Source of the DNA: Pseudomonadota bacterium
GTDB lineage: Bacteria; Pseudomonadota; Alphaproteobacteria; Acetobacterales; Acetobacteraceae
Length of the DNA stretch: 64,000 bases
Reading direction: 5' to 3'
NCBI GenBank assembly: GCA_021846225.1
Contig: JAJZCG010000002.1
Coordinates: forward strand, 35,940 to 99,939
The notes under the pieces are model-generated. The model made no database searches, had not been told where the DNA came from, and was given only the letters and a program-made list of their open reading frames with translations. Both the position numbers and the translations under genes were made by a program. Positions 41,161 through 50,374 of this stretch are shown one piece after another (the first letter of the stretch is position 1; each line of letters starts with the position of its first letter).

Positions 41161-41830
41161 GCCCTGTTATGTGCAGGATGATCTGCTCCGCCCAGGGCAG
41201 TATGCGGCCCATGGCTTCCTGAAACGGGTCAAACCGCAGGCCGAACTGCGCCAGCACCAGGGGCAGGATGAATATGACCAGCAAAACCAGTATGATGCCC
41301 TGCCTCTCAAACCCCGCCAGCCAGCGCGCGGCGGGCAGCGGCAACACGCCGACGGCGATGCGCCCGCCATCCATCGGGGGCATGGGAAACAGGTTGAAAA
41401 AGCCGAGAACGAGGTTGATCTCAATAAAATAAACAAAAAAATCGGCGCCGTGGCCGATGTTGAGCAAAAAGCCGCCGAGCAGCGCCAGGGCGAAGTTCAT
41501 CAGCGGGCCGGCGCAGGCCACCACCGCCATCAACTGGCGCGGGTGGCGCGCGCCGTTCAGCCGCAATTCCATGGGGTTGACCGGCACGGGCTTCGCCCAG
41601 CCATACATGAAGGCGACATGGCCGATGGTGGTGAGCTGGCCCACCGCCAGAATCAGCGGGAAGAGGATGCTGCCGAACGGGTCTATATGTTTCAACGGAT
41701 TGAGCGTGAGCCGCCCTGCCCGCTGGGCCGTGGTGTCGCCCAGCAGCCGCGCCACCGCGCCATGCGCCAGCTCATGCAGCACCACGGAAATGACCAGCGC
41801 GAGGATGACCTCCAGAGTGCCGGTGCTCAT
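41144..41830 (-). CDS. Site-2 protease family (M50) membrane metalloprotease
   Basis: VISVVLHELAHGAVARLLGD (HExxH), NLFPMPPMDGGRIAVGVLP. Confidence 0.93.
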   Translation of the reverse strand: MSTGTLEVILALVISVVLHELAHGAVARLLGDTTAQRAGRLTLNPLKHIDPFGSILFPLILAVGQLTTIGHVAFMYGWAKPVPVNPMELRLNGARHPRQLMAVVACAGPLMNFALALLGGFLLNIGHGADFFVYFIEINLVLGFFNLFPMPPMDGGRIAVGVLPLPAARWLAGFERQGIILVLLVIFILPLVLAQFGLRFDPFQEAMGRILPWAEQIILHITGHGSGN

Positions 41831-42681
41831 GCGTCCAGGGCTTCCAGAATTTGAGTGTTCCCCGCCATATCCCCGGGGCAGTACAGCGCGATGCAGCACC
41901 CTGCCGCCAGCGCCGCCAGCGCGCGCCCGGCCGGGCTGCCGGAGAGCGCGTGCATCGCCAGGTCGTCGCTCACCAGCGTGCCGGAGAAGCCGATTTCGCC
42001 ACGGATGATGTCACGGATCACCCGGGCGGAGACCGTGGCCGGGTGTTGCGGGTCGAGATGTTCGTAGATGACATGCGCCGTCATCGCCCAGGGCAGGTTT
42101 TTGTTCTGCGCGAAGGGGTAGAAATCGGCGCTCAGATCCGCCGCGGTGACGCGCGGCAGGGCCAGGTGGCTATCCACCAGCGCGCGGCCGTGGCCGGGGA
42201 TGTGCTTCATCACCGGAATAACCCCCGCCGCAAGAATGCCGCGCGCCATTTCCGCGCCCAGCTGCGCCACCACCCGCGGGTCCGGCGAGAAGGCGCGGTC
42301 GCCGATGATATCGCTGGCGCCGGGGTGGCGAAGGTCCAGCACCGGGGCGGCGGCAACATCGAAGCCCGCGGCTTTTACCATTTCGCCAAGGGCGAGGCCG
42401 TGGGCGTAGGCGGCCTCGGGGGTTTGCAACGTCCCGGCAGCGGGCAGCGCTGGCCAGTGCGGCGGGCGCAGCCGGGCAACGCGGCCACCCTCCTGGTCAA
42501 CCATCAGGACCGCGCCAGGAGGCAGCGCTTCACGCAATTGTGCCGTAAGTTCAGATAATTGCTGTTTGTCATGGATGTTGCGGCTGAACAGGATGACGCC
42601 CCGGGGGCGATGCGCGCGCAACAGCGCCCGCTCTTCGGCCAGGAGACGCAAGCCCGAAATGCCGAGGATCGCCGGCTTCAA
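41827..42681 (-). CDS. nagZ: Beta-N-acetylhexosaminidase
   Basis: LMVDQEGGRVARLRPP, VMKHIPGHGRALVDSHLALPRV, GFSGTLVSDDLAMHAL. A TTG start at 42681 overlapping the SPOR-gene stop is the most likely start. Confidence 0.94.
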   Translation of the reverse strand: MKPAILGISGLRLLAEERALLRAHRPRGVILFSRNIHDKQQLSELTAQLREALPPGAVLMVDQEGGRVARLRPPHWPALPAAGTLQTPEAAYAHGLALGEMVKAAGFDVAAAPVLDLRHPGASDIIGDRAFSPDPRVVAQLGAEMARGILAAGVIPVMKHIPGHGRALVDSHLALPRVTAADLSADFYPFAQNKNLPWAMTAHVIYEHLDPQHPATVSARVIRDIIRGEIGFSGTLVSDDLAMHALSGSPAGRALAALAAGCCIALYCPGDMAGNTQILEALDA

Positions 42682-43391
42682 AACGGCGCGACGGTGCAGG
42701 CCGCCCCTTTTGCCGCCACGGCGGCGCAAAATGCCTGAGCGGCGGCGGGGGTGGCAAACCCGTCCACACGCAGGCGCCAAACGCTCTTGCCGTTGACCAC
42801 GGCGGGAAGAATGACCGGCGATTTGCCAGCCAGAAGATCGGGCATTTTGCGCTTCAGCCCATCCCATACGCTTTGCGCGCCCGCTTCATCCGCCGTGGCG
42901 GCGAGTTGCACCTGCGCGGGGGCGGCAGGCTTCGCCGCCGCAGCGGCCGGCGCAGGCGTTGATGCAGGTATTGATGCGGGCGTTGGCGCAGAAGTTGATG
43001 CCGGTGTTGGCGCGGGCGTTGGCGCAGGGGTTGGCGGCGGCTGGTTGATGCCTGCGGCCTGGTCCAGCTGCGCGACATCGGGCGGCGGGGTGGCAGGGGC
43101 CAGTTGCGGCGGCGCGCCGGAGGCATCGCCGGACATGATCTGCTGGTCGGCCCCCGGCACTGTGAGACCGCCGGGATCAAGCGGGGCGACCCGCAGCGGC
43201 CCCGGCGGCGGGCTGATGACCGGCGGCGGGCCAAAACCCGTGGCGCGCACCCCGCCCCACAGCAGCGCCACCAAAATGAGCAATGCGGAAACACCGCCCG
43301 CCCCCAGCACCATCTTGCGGACGGCCTGGTCCATCGGCTGCGCGGGCCGATGGGTCTGGTAGATGAATTCTTCGTCGCCGGGATCGCTCAA
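42678..43391 (-). CDS. SPOR-domain membrane-anchored protein with Pro/Thr/Ala-rich linker
   Basis: N-terminal TM segment, PTPAPTPAPTPASTSAPTPASIPAS linker, C-terminal SPOR-like domain. Confidence 0.85.
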   Translation of the reverse strand: MSDPGDEEFIYQTHRPAQPMDQAVRKMVLGAGGVSALLILVALLWGGVRATGFGPPPVISPPPGPLRVAPLDPGGLTVPGADQQIMSGDASGAPPQLAPATPPPDVAQLDQAAGINQPPPTPAPTPAPTPASTSAPTPASIPASTPAPAAAAAKPAAPAQVQLAATADEAGAQSVWDGLKRKMPDLLAGKSPVILPAVVNGKSVWRLRVDGFATPAAAQAFCAAVAAKGAACTVAPF

Positions 43392-43393
43392 GC

Positions 43394-45133
43394 CTATCTC
43401 ATCTCCTCAACCGGGGTGACACCCAGCACCGCCAACCCGGAGCGCAGCACGGTGGCCGTGGCCGCGACAAGGGCGATCCGCGCCGCCGTTTCCACGGGGG
43501 ATTCAGCCTGGATGAAGCGCAGGGCGGCATTATCGCGCCCGGCGTTCCACAACGCATGGAAATCTCCCGCCAATTCATACAGATAAAACGCAATCCGGTG
43601 CGGCTCGCGCGCTTCGGCCGCCTGCTCGACCATGCGCGGCCAGCTGATGAGCCGGCGGATCAGCGCCAGCTCCTCGGGGGCGGTGAGCGAGGAGAGCTCA
43701 GCCCGCGCATCCACCGCGCCCGCCGCGCGAAGCACGGAGCGGCAGCGCGCATGCGCGTATTGCACATAGAACACCGGGTTGTCGCGCGTTTGCGCCACCG
43801 CGGCGTTGAGGTCGAAATCCATCTGCGCGTCGGATTTGCGCATGAGCATGATGAAGCGCACCGCGTCCGGGCCGACCTCGTCGATCAGGTCGCGCAGTTC
43901 CACGAAGGTGCCCGCCCGCTTGCTCATGCGCACCGGGGCGCCGTCCTTCATCACGCGCACGATCTGGCACAGCAGCACATCCAGCCGGGCTGGGGTATCG
44001 CCGGCCAGAGCCTTCACCGCCGCCTGCATGCGCCGCACATAGCCGCCGTGGTCGGCGCCCCACACGTCGATCATGGCGGTGAAGCCGCGCGCCATTTTGT
44101 CCGCATGGTAGGCGGCATCATTGGCGAAATAGGTGTTGCTGCCGTCCGATTTCATCACCGGGCGGTCAACGTCGTCGCCAAAATCGGTGGAGCGGAACAG
44201 GGTTTGTTCGCGCGGCTCCCAGTCTTCGGGCGTTTTGCCCTTGGGCGGCTCCAGCACGCCCTCATAGAGCAAGCCGCGGGCCTTCAGCCTGTCCAGCGCG
44301 CGCCCCACGCCGCCGGCTTCCACCATTGCGCGCTCGGAGGAGAATACATCATGCACCACGCCCAGCGCCGCCAGATCCTCGCGCACCAGCTTCAGCATCT
44401 CGGCCACGGCGAAGTCGCGGAAAATATCCAGCCAATGGGCTTCCGGCGTCTCGGCGAACTCATCGCCATATCGCTCCGCCAGCGCGGCGCCGATGGGAAT
44501 GAGATACGCGCCGCCATATTGCATGCCGCCGGAAACGGTATCGATATAGGCCTGCGGCGAGAGGCCCAGCGCCTCCAGATAGCGGACATAGACCGAGCGG
44601 CCGAGCGCGATGACCTGCGCCCCCGCATCGTTGACGTAGAATTCCTTGGTGACCGCATACCCCGCCTTGGCCAGCAGGTTCGCCAGCGCATCGCCCACCA
44701 CGGCGCCGCGGCAATGGCCGACATGCAGCGGCCCGGTGGGGTTGGCGGAGACATATTCCACGTTGACGCGCCCGCGCCCGGCGCCCTGCCCGTACCCCTC
44801 GCCCGCCGTCAGGATTACCGGCACCTGCGCCAGCAGCAAAGCGGGCTCCAGCGTGAGGTTGAGAAACCCCGGCCCGGCCGGCTCCGCCTTGGCGATGCCA
44901 GGGCGCATGCCCAGGCTGGATGCCAGGGCGGCGGCGATCTCGCGCGGGTTTTTGCCTGCCGGTTTGGCCGCCACCATCGCCGCGTTGCTCGCCATGTCGC
45001 CATGGGCGGCATCCTTGGTTGGCGTCACCTCGATGCGGGCTAAAATCTCTCCGGGCAACCCTGGCAGCAGGGCTGCGAGATCTTCCAGAACCCAGGCGCG
45101 GGCCTGGGCGAACATGTTCTCGGTCATCATCAC
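43394..45133 (-). CDS. argS: Arginine-tRNA ligase
   Basis: VNVEYVSANPTGPLHVGHCRGAVVGDALANLL (HIGH-type motif), RMSKRAGTFVELRDLIDEVGPDAVRF. Confidence 0.97.
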   Translation of the reverse strand: MMMTENMFAQARAWVLEDLAALLPGLPGEILARIEVTPTKDAAHGDMASNAAMVAAKPAGKNPREIAAALASSLGMRPGIAKAEPAGPGFLNLTLEPALLLAQVPVILTAGEGYGQGAGRGRVNVEYVSANPTGPLHVGHCRGAVVGDALANLLAKAGYAVTKEFYVNDAGAQVIALGRSVYVRYLEALGLSPQAYIDTVSGGMQYGGAYLIPIGAALAERYGDEFAETPEAHWLDIFRDFAVAEMLKLVREDLAALGVVHDVFSSERAMVEAGGVGRALDRLKARGLLYEGVLEPPKGKTPEDWEPREQTLFRSTDFGDDVDRPVMKSDGSNTYFANDAAYHADKMARGFTAMIDVWGADHGGYVRRMQAAVKALAGDTPARLDVLLCQIVRVMKDGAPVRMSKRAGTFVELRDLIDEVGPDAVRFIMLMRKSDAQMDFDLNAAVAQTRDNPVFYVQYAHARCRSVLRAAGAVDARAELSSLTAPEELALIRRLISWPRMVEQAAEAREPHRIAFYLYELAGDFHALWNAGRDNAALRFIQAESPVETAARIALVAATATVLRSGLAVLGVTPVEEMR

Positions 45134-45137
45134 TCTT

Positions 45138-46280
45138 TCAGGCCGGCACTGCCGGGTTGGTCAATCTTGCGTATTCGTCCAATGCGTAGCGGTCGGTCAT
45201 CCCCGCCACATAGTCGCGCACCACGGTGGCGGCCTGCGCGCTGCCCGGCTCGCCCGCACGCACCCGCCAGTCGTCAGGCAGCAGATACGGGCGCTCCAGC
45301 AGCAGCCTGCCCAGCTCCGTGGTCACCACCCGGGCTTTGTGAGTCATCCGGTTGACGCGCCAGTGCCGGTACATCCGCTCAAACAGGAAAGCCTTGATCT
45401 CGCGGTGCGCCGCCGCCAGGGCGGGGGAGAAGCCGACCACCGGGGCGGCGGCATCACGGATGGCATCGGCATCGGCGGGCGCCAGCGCCGCCAGCCGCGC
45501 GGCGCTTTCACGCAGCACATCATGCACCAGGGCGTTGATCATGCGGCGGCTCAGCTCATGGCGCACGCGGTTGGTCTCACCTGTCAGCGCCTGGGATTCG
45601 CGCAGGGCGTCGCCGATCAGCGGCAGATGGGCAATATCGGCAAAGCCGAACAGCCCGGCGCGCAGGCCGTCGTCCATGTCATGCGTGTTGTAGGCGATGT
45701 CATCGGCAAAGGCCGCCACCTGCGCCTCGGCGGAGGTCTGGCGCAACAGGTCCAGCGGGTATTTCACATCAAACGCGGCGATATAGGCCGGGGGGTTACG
45801 CAGCGGGCCGTTGTGCTTGGCCAGGCCCTCCAGAGTTTCCCAGCTCAGATTCAGCCCGTCAAACGCGGCGTAGCGATGCTCCAGCAGGGTGACGACACGC
45901 AGGCTCTGCGCGTTATGGTCAAACCCGCCAAAAGCTTCCAGCGCCTCGTTCAGCCCGCGCTCGCCCGCATGGCCGAAGGGCGGATGCCCCAGATCATGCG
46001 CCAAAGCGAGGCACTCGGTCAGGTCTTCATCCAGCCCCAGCTTGCGCGCGATGCTGCGTGCGATCTGCGCCACCTCCAGGCTGTGGGTCAGCCGGGTGCG
46101 GTAGAAATCGCCCTCGCGGGTGACAAACACCTGGGTCTTGTACTGCAGCTTGCGGAAGGCCGAGCAGTGAACCACGCGGTCGCGGTCGCGCTGGTAGGGG
46201 CTGCGGTCATCGGAGTGGATTTCAGCGAATTGCCGGCCGCGCGAGCGCGCCGCCTGCACCGCATAAGGGGCTAACGTCAT
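45138..46280 (-). CDS. dgt: Deoxyguanosinetriphosphate triphosphohydrolase-like protein
   Basis: DRDRVVHCSAFRKLQYKTQVFV...RTRLTHSLEVAQIARSIA...ALAHDLGHPPFGHAGERGLNE. Confidence 0.95.
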   Translation of the reverse strand: MTLAPYAVQAARSRGRQFAEIHSDDRSPYQRDRDRVVHCSAFRKLQYKTQVFVTREGDFYRTRLTHSLEVAQIARSIARKLGLDEDLTECLALAHDLGHPPFGHAGERGLNEALEAFGGFDHNAQSLRVVTLLEHRYAAFDGLNLSWETLEGLAKHNGPLRNPPAYIAAFDVKYPLDLLRQTSAEAQVAAFADDIAYNTHDMDDGLRAGLFGFADIAHLPLIGDALRESQALTGETNRVRHELSRRMINALVHDVLRESAARLAALAPADADAIRDAAAPVVGFSPALAAAHREIKAFLFERMYRHWRVNRMTHKARVVTTELGRLLLERPYLLPDDWRVRAGEPGSAQAATVVRDYVAGMTDRYALDEYARLTNPAVPA

Positions 46281-46343
46281 ACGCTCAGCCTTAACCCATC
46301 CCCACCCTTACCTCCAAGGCCCGGACGCACTATATACGCAGGC

Positions 46344-46685
46344 ATGAGTGAAACACTTGAAACTTTCCGGCTTTCTCCGGCCGCCGCGGTGCGGGTGGCC
46401 GAAATTCTGCAAAGCGAACCGGCGCAGAAAGCCCTGCGCGTGGAAGTGATGGCTGGCGGCTGTTCGGGCTTTCAGTACAGGTTTAACCTCACCGCCGAGC
46501 AGCACGCTGACGATCTGGTGATCCAGGCGCAGGGGGCTACCGTGTTCGTCGATCCCAGCAGCCTGGAATTGCTCGCAGGCGCGGAGCTGGAGTTCAAGGA
46601 CTCCCTGATGGGCGCGCATTTTGCGGTGAAAAACCCGATCGCCAAATCCTCCTGCGGCTGCGGCACGTCGTTTTCAGTTGATTAA
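46344..46685 (+). CDS. erpA: HesB/IscA-family iron-sulfur insertion protein (ErpA-like)
   Basis: VEVMAGGCSGFQYRF...SSCGCGTSFSVD, the conserved three-Cys pattern. Confidence 0.93.
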   Translation: MSETLETFRLSPAAAVRVAEILQSEPAQKALRVEVMAGGCSGFQYRFNLTAEQHADDLVIQAQGATVFVDPSSLELLAGAELEFKDSLMGAHFAVKNPIAKSSCGCGTSFSVD

Positions 46686-47460
46686 GATCACCACCTGGAA
46701 TGTGAACTCGGTGCGCACGCGCGAGTCGCATGTGGCGGATTTCCTCGCCCGCGAGCAGCCGGACTTGCTGCTGCTGCAGGAGATAAAATGCGAGGAACAC
46801 CAATTTCCGCGCATGGCCTTCAAGAACCTGGGTTATGATGCCGTGGCCGTCGGCCAGAAATCCTATAACGGCGTTGCTGTGCTGCACCGCGTCCCGGTAG
46901 AGGTTTTGCACCCCAAGCTGCCGGGCATGCCCGAGTCCGACACGCACGCGCGCTTCATCGAGGTGCGCGCCCAAGGCATTACGGTTGGCAACCTCTACCT
47001 GCCCAACGGCAATTCCGGCGGAGATGAAGGCTATGCCTACAAGCTGGCCTGGATGGCGGCGTTGCGCGCTCATGCAGCGAGCCTCATGGAGGCTGATACC
47101 GATTTCATCCTGGCGGGTGATTACAACGTCTGCCCAACCGATGCTGATTTTGCCCCCCGCACCCTGCCGGCGGGCGATGCGCTGCTCCGCCCGGAGACGC
47201 GCGCGGCGTTCAACGCGTTGATCTGGACCGGGCTGACAGACGCCACCCGCGCGCTCTACCCGCGCGAGACGCTCTATACCTTCTGGGATTACCAGGCCGG
47301 AGCGTGGGACCGCAACGCCGGGCTGCGGATTGATTTTCAGCTGCTCTCGCCGCGCCTGGCGGAACGGCTGACGGATGTGATCATCCATAAGGATGAACGC
47401 GCCAAGACGCAGCCATCGGACCATGTGCCGCTCTCAGTGAAACTCGCCCAAGCCGCCTGA
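46678..47460 (+). CDS. xth: Exodeoxyribonuclease III
   Basis: IKITTWNVNSVRTRESHV, LLLLQEIKCEEHQFP, AGDYNVCPTDAD, LRIDFQLLSP. TTG start overlaps the upstream gene by 8 bp. Confidence 0.95.
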   Translation: MIKITTWNVNSVRTRESHVADFLAREQPDLLLLQEIKCEEHQFPRMAFKNLGYDAVAVGQKSYNGVAVLHRVPVEVLHPKLPGMPESDTHARFIEVRAQGITVGNLYLPNGNSGGDEGYAYKLAWMAALRAHAASLMEADTDFILAGDYNVCPTDADFAPRTLPAGDALLRPETRAAFNALIWTGLTDATRALYPRETLYTFWDYQAGAWDRNAGLRIDFQLLSPRLAERLTDVIIHKDERAKTQPSDHVPLSVKLAQAA

Positions 47461-47473
47461 GCGGCGGGCTTGT

Positions 47474-47914
47474 TCAGCCCTCCAGCACGGCGCGGGCCTT
47501 GCCTTCAGCCAGCGCCTGCGCCAGCGAGGTGCCGTCCAGCTCGCGCGCCACGGCATCGCGCACCCGGCGCATCACCCGGCGGATCTCGCAGCTCTGCTCG
47601 TCCCGGCAATCGTCGCATTTGCGATAATAATTCACGCTGACGCAGGAGAGCGGTGCCAAAGGCCCGTCCATGATCCGCACGACCTGCCCGAAGGTGATCA
47701 GGTCCGCCGGTTTGGCCAGGGCATAGCCACCGCCGCGGCCGCGGCGGCTGCGCACCAGCCCGTTGCGGTTGAGCTCGAGCAGAATCGCCTCAAGAAATTT
47801 TTTCGGCAGATTTTCACGCTCGGCAATATCGCTCACCAGCAGCAGCTCATCGCTGTTCCCGCGCGCCAACACCAACAGCGCCTGCAGCGCATATTTGCAT
47901 TTTTGCGACAGCAT
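47474..47914 (-). CDS. Rrf2-family transcriptional regulator
   Basis: MLSQKCKYALQALLVLARG...NLPKKFLEAILLELNRNGLVRSRRGRGGGYALAKPA, and a Cys cluster CVSVNYYRKCDDCRDEQSC. Confidence 0.93.
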   Translation of the reverse strand: MLSQKCKYALQALLVLARGNSDELLLVSDIAERENLPKKFLEAILLELNRNGLVRSRRGRGGGYALAKPADLITFGQVVRIMDGPLAPLSCVSVNYYRKCDDCRDEQSCEIRRVMRRVRDAVARELDGTSLAQALAEGKARAVLEG

Positions 47915-48142
47915 GAACCTTCTCCTCAACCCGCTTAATTCGCGTGGCTTTCTCTATAGCACCGCTTGCCTGGCAGAAATACAGGCATAGCGCCAAGCGC
48001 GAAAATCACCTGAAACGAGCTTTGCCTCCCGCCAGGATGATTGAAAACGGGCATATTCCGGCAGCGGTTGCGCCGCATACGCGCGGACGTTTTTCCTATT
48101 GGCTTGCTGGGTTTTTACCGGAAAACCACGCGGGCGCAGCGG

Positions 48143-48181
48143 CACGAAAGAGCGCCGCCCTTTTTAAAAAAGGCGACGCTC
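48143..48181 (-). terminator. Stem-loop terminator downstream of the GFA-family gene
   Basis: Minus strand: GAGCGTCGCCTTTTTTAAAAAGGGCGGCGCTC followed by TTTCG. The stem is complete on the minus-strand RNA when G-U pairs are allowed. Confidence 0.7.
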
Positions 48182-48221
48182 CAAAGATTTTTATTATTTA
48201 TTCAATACGTTGAAGGGCGAT

Positions 48222-48650
48222 CTATTCCGGAACGCTCTCGCCGGAGCCGCCCAGCTCGGCGGGGAAGTCCTTCAGCTTGGGCAGACCATCATGCATGGGC
48301 AGCACCGTCTCGGCATAATTCACATGCAGCTGGGGGATAAAGGCCAGATCGGGCAAGGTGGCCGCGAAAATATCAACCAGCCCGAAACCCGGATGGCGCG
48401 TAAGCACATGCCCGCCGCATTTTTTGCAAAATGCACGCTCGCTCGCCGGGGTTTTGGCGTAGCTCACGAGCGCGTCCCCGCCCTCGGCCACACGCACATC
48501 CTCCGGCTTCCACAACGTAAACGCATTCACCGGCGAGGCCGACCACGACCGGCAGGACCCGCAATGGCAATAGCCCATGCCCGCTGGCGCCCCTGTGGCC
48601 TCAATCGTCACCGCGCCGCAAAAACAGCTGCCCTTATAAGTTGTGCTCAT
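48222..48650 (-). CDS. GFA (glutathione-dependent formaldehyde-activating-like) family protein
   Basis: MSTTYKGSCFCGAVTIEATGAPAGMGYCHCGSCRSWSA...FCKKCGGHV. Confidence 0.94.
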   Translation of the reverse strand: MSTTYKGSCFCGAVTIEATGAPAGMGYCHCGSCRSWSASPVNAFTLWKPEDVRVAEGGDALVSYAKTPASERAFCKKCGGHVLTRHPGFGLVDIFAATLPDLAFIPQLHVNYAETVLPMHDGLPKLKDFPAELGGSGESVPE

Positions 48651-48751
48651 TATCCTGGTCTCCTCCTGGGGTTTTTTTTACAGCTTGGCGGGAAGGCGCA
48701 CGGCGCGCAAGCCTGTGCCAAAAGACCACATATCTTCGGGCTTCCTCAGCC

Positions 48752-50338
48752 TCAGAGATCAGCCAGGCTGAGCCCCACCGCTTCCGCGACCTTGATGCCA
48801 TCCACCCCGGCGGAGAGAATGCCGCCCGCATAGCCAGCCCCCTCGCCCGCTGGATAAAGCCCGCGCGTGTTGAGCGAGCAGAAATCCTGCCCGCGGGTGA
48901 TGCGCACCGGCGAGGAGGTACGGGTTTCCACCCCGGTCAGCACCGCATCGGGCCGGGAAAACCCGCGTATCTGTTTCTCGAAGGCGGGTAGCGCCTCGCG
49001 GATGGCGGCGATGGCGTAATCCGGCAGGGTGGGGGCGAGGTCTGTGAGGTGGACGCCCGGTTTGTAGGAGGGCTGCACCTCGCCGAACGCGGTTGAAGCC
49101 CGCCCGGCGATGAAATCGCCCACCAGCTGCCCCGGTGCCGCGTAAGTGCCGCCGCCCGCGAGGTAGGCGGCAGACTCCCAGCGGCGCTGAAATTCCACCC
49201 CGGCCAGCACATCGCCGGGGTAGTCAGCCGGGGTGATGCCGACCACGATGCCCGCATTGGCGTTGCGCTCATTGCGCGAATACTGGCTCATGCCGTTGGT
49301 CACCACGCGGCCCGGCTCGGAGGTGGCGGCCACCACCGTGCCGCCGGGGCACATGCAGAAACTATAGACCGAGCGGCCGTTGCCCGCGTGATGCACCAGC
49401 TTGTAATCCGCCGCGCCCAAAATCGGGTTGCCCGCGAAGGCGCCAAAGCGGTGCTGGTCGATCATCGACTGCGGATGCTCGATGCGAAACCCGACCGAGA
49501 ACGGCTTCGCCTCCATGAACACGCCGCGCTGGTGCAGCATCGCGAAGGTGTCCCGCGCGGAATGGCCCACCGCCAGCACCACATGGCCGGTCTCGATCCG
49601 CTCGCCCGATTCCAGCACCACGGCGCGCACCTGGCCTTCGGTGATCTCGATATCGCTCACCTTGCAGCCAAAGCGGTACTCACCGCCCAGCGCCTCGATG
49701 CTCGCGCGCATCGTCTCGACCATGCCGACCAGGCGGAAGGTGCCGATATGCGGTTTGGCGACATAGAGAATCTCTTCCGGCGCACCGGCCTTCACGAACT
49801 CGGTGAGCACCTTGCGGCCGAGGTGGCGCGGATCCTTGATCTGCGAATAGAGCTTGCCGTCAGAGAAGGTGCCGGCCCCGCCCTCGCCGAACTGCACGTT
49901 GGATTCCGGGTTGAGCACGCCGCGCCGCCACAGGCCCCAGGTGTCCTTCGTGCGCTGGCGCACCACCTTGCCGCGCTCCAGAATGATCGGCGCGAAGCCC
50001 ATCTGCGCCAGCACCAGCGCCGCGAAAATGCCGCACGGCCCGGTGCCGATGACCACGGGGCGCCGGGCGGGCGGCACCTTGGCCCGGGTGACGAATTTAT
50101 ACGCAACATCGGGCACCGGCTCGCCCTGCGTGACGGGCACGGACAGCTCGGCATCGATGGTGTAGACCAGCGTGATGTCGCTCTTCTTGCGCGCATCGAA
50201 GGCGCGGCGGAACACCTGCATACCCAGCAGCTGCGCCTCGGCCACGCCCAAAGCCGCGCAAACCGCGGCGCGCAACTGCGCCTCGTCATGGTTCAGGGGC
50301 AGGCGCAGGCCGGTTATGCGTTTGGGATAAATTGCCAT
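48752..50338 (-). CDS. NAD(P)/FAD-dependent oxidoreductase
   Basis: PPARRPVVIGTGPCGIFAALVLAQMGFAPIILERGK, FSDGKLYSQIKDPRHLGRKVLTEFVKAGAPEEI, C-terminal GLYPAGEGAGYAGGILSAGVDGIKVAEAV. Confidence 0.92.
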   Translation of the reverse strand: MAIYPKRITGLRLPLNHDEAQLRAAVCAALGVAEAQLLGMQVFRRAFDARKKSDITLVYTIDAELSVPVTQGEPVPDVAYKFVTRAKVPPARRPVVIGTGPCGIFAALVLAQMGFAPIILERGKVVRQRTKDTWGLWRRGVLNPESNVQFGEGGAGTFSDGKLYSQIKDPRHLGRKVLTEFVKAGAPEEILYVAKPHIGTFRLVGMVETMRASIEALGGEYRFGCKVSDIEITEGQVRAVVLESGERIETGHVVLAVGHSARDTFAMLHQRGVFMEAKPFSVGFRIEHPQSMIDQHRFGAFAGNPILGAADYKLVHHAGNGRSVYSFCMCPGGTVVAATSEPGRVVTNGMSQYSRNERNANAGIVVGITPADYPGDVLAGVEFQRRWESAAYLAGGGTYAAPGQLVGDFIAGRASTAFGEVQPSYKPGVHLTDLAPTLPDYAIAAIREALPAFEKQIRGFSRPDAVLTGVETRTSSPVRITRGQDFCSLNTRGLYPAGEGAGYAGGILSAGVDGIKVAEAVGLSLADL

Positions 50339-50374
50339 AATCTCCGCTCTATAACCGGAAAGCCCGCAACGCCA

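Noticed and set aside
42900-43040. Repetitive Pro/Thr/Ala segment as a mobile or regulatory repeat
   Set aside because: It is the in-frame low-complexity linker of the SPOR-domain protein, common in this family.
43556-46274. Two + strand ORFs (495 aa and 542 aa) opposite argS and dgt
   Set aside because: Antisense to well-identified core genes and no domain signal.
49388-50374. N-terminal extension of the glycosyltransferase ORF
   Set aside because: Extension lies antisense to the FAD oxidoreductase; the natural start MPQRLIIDMRCLQD is at 50375.
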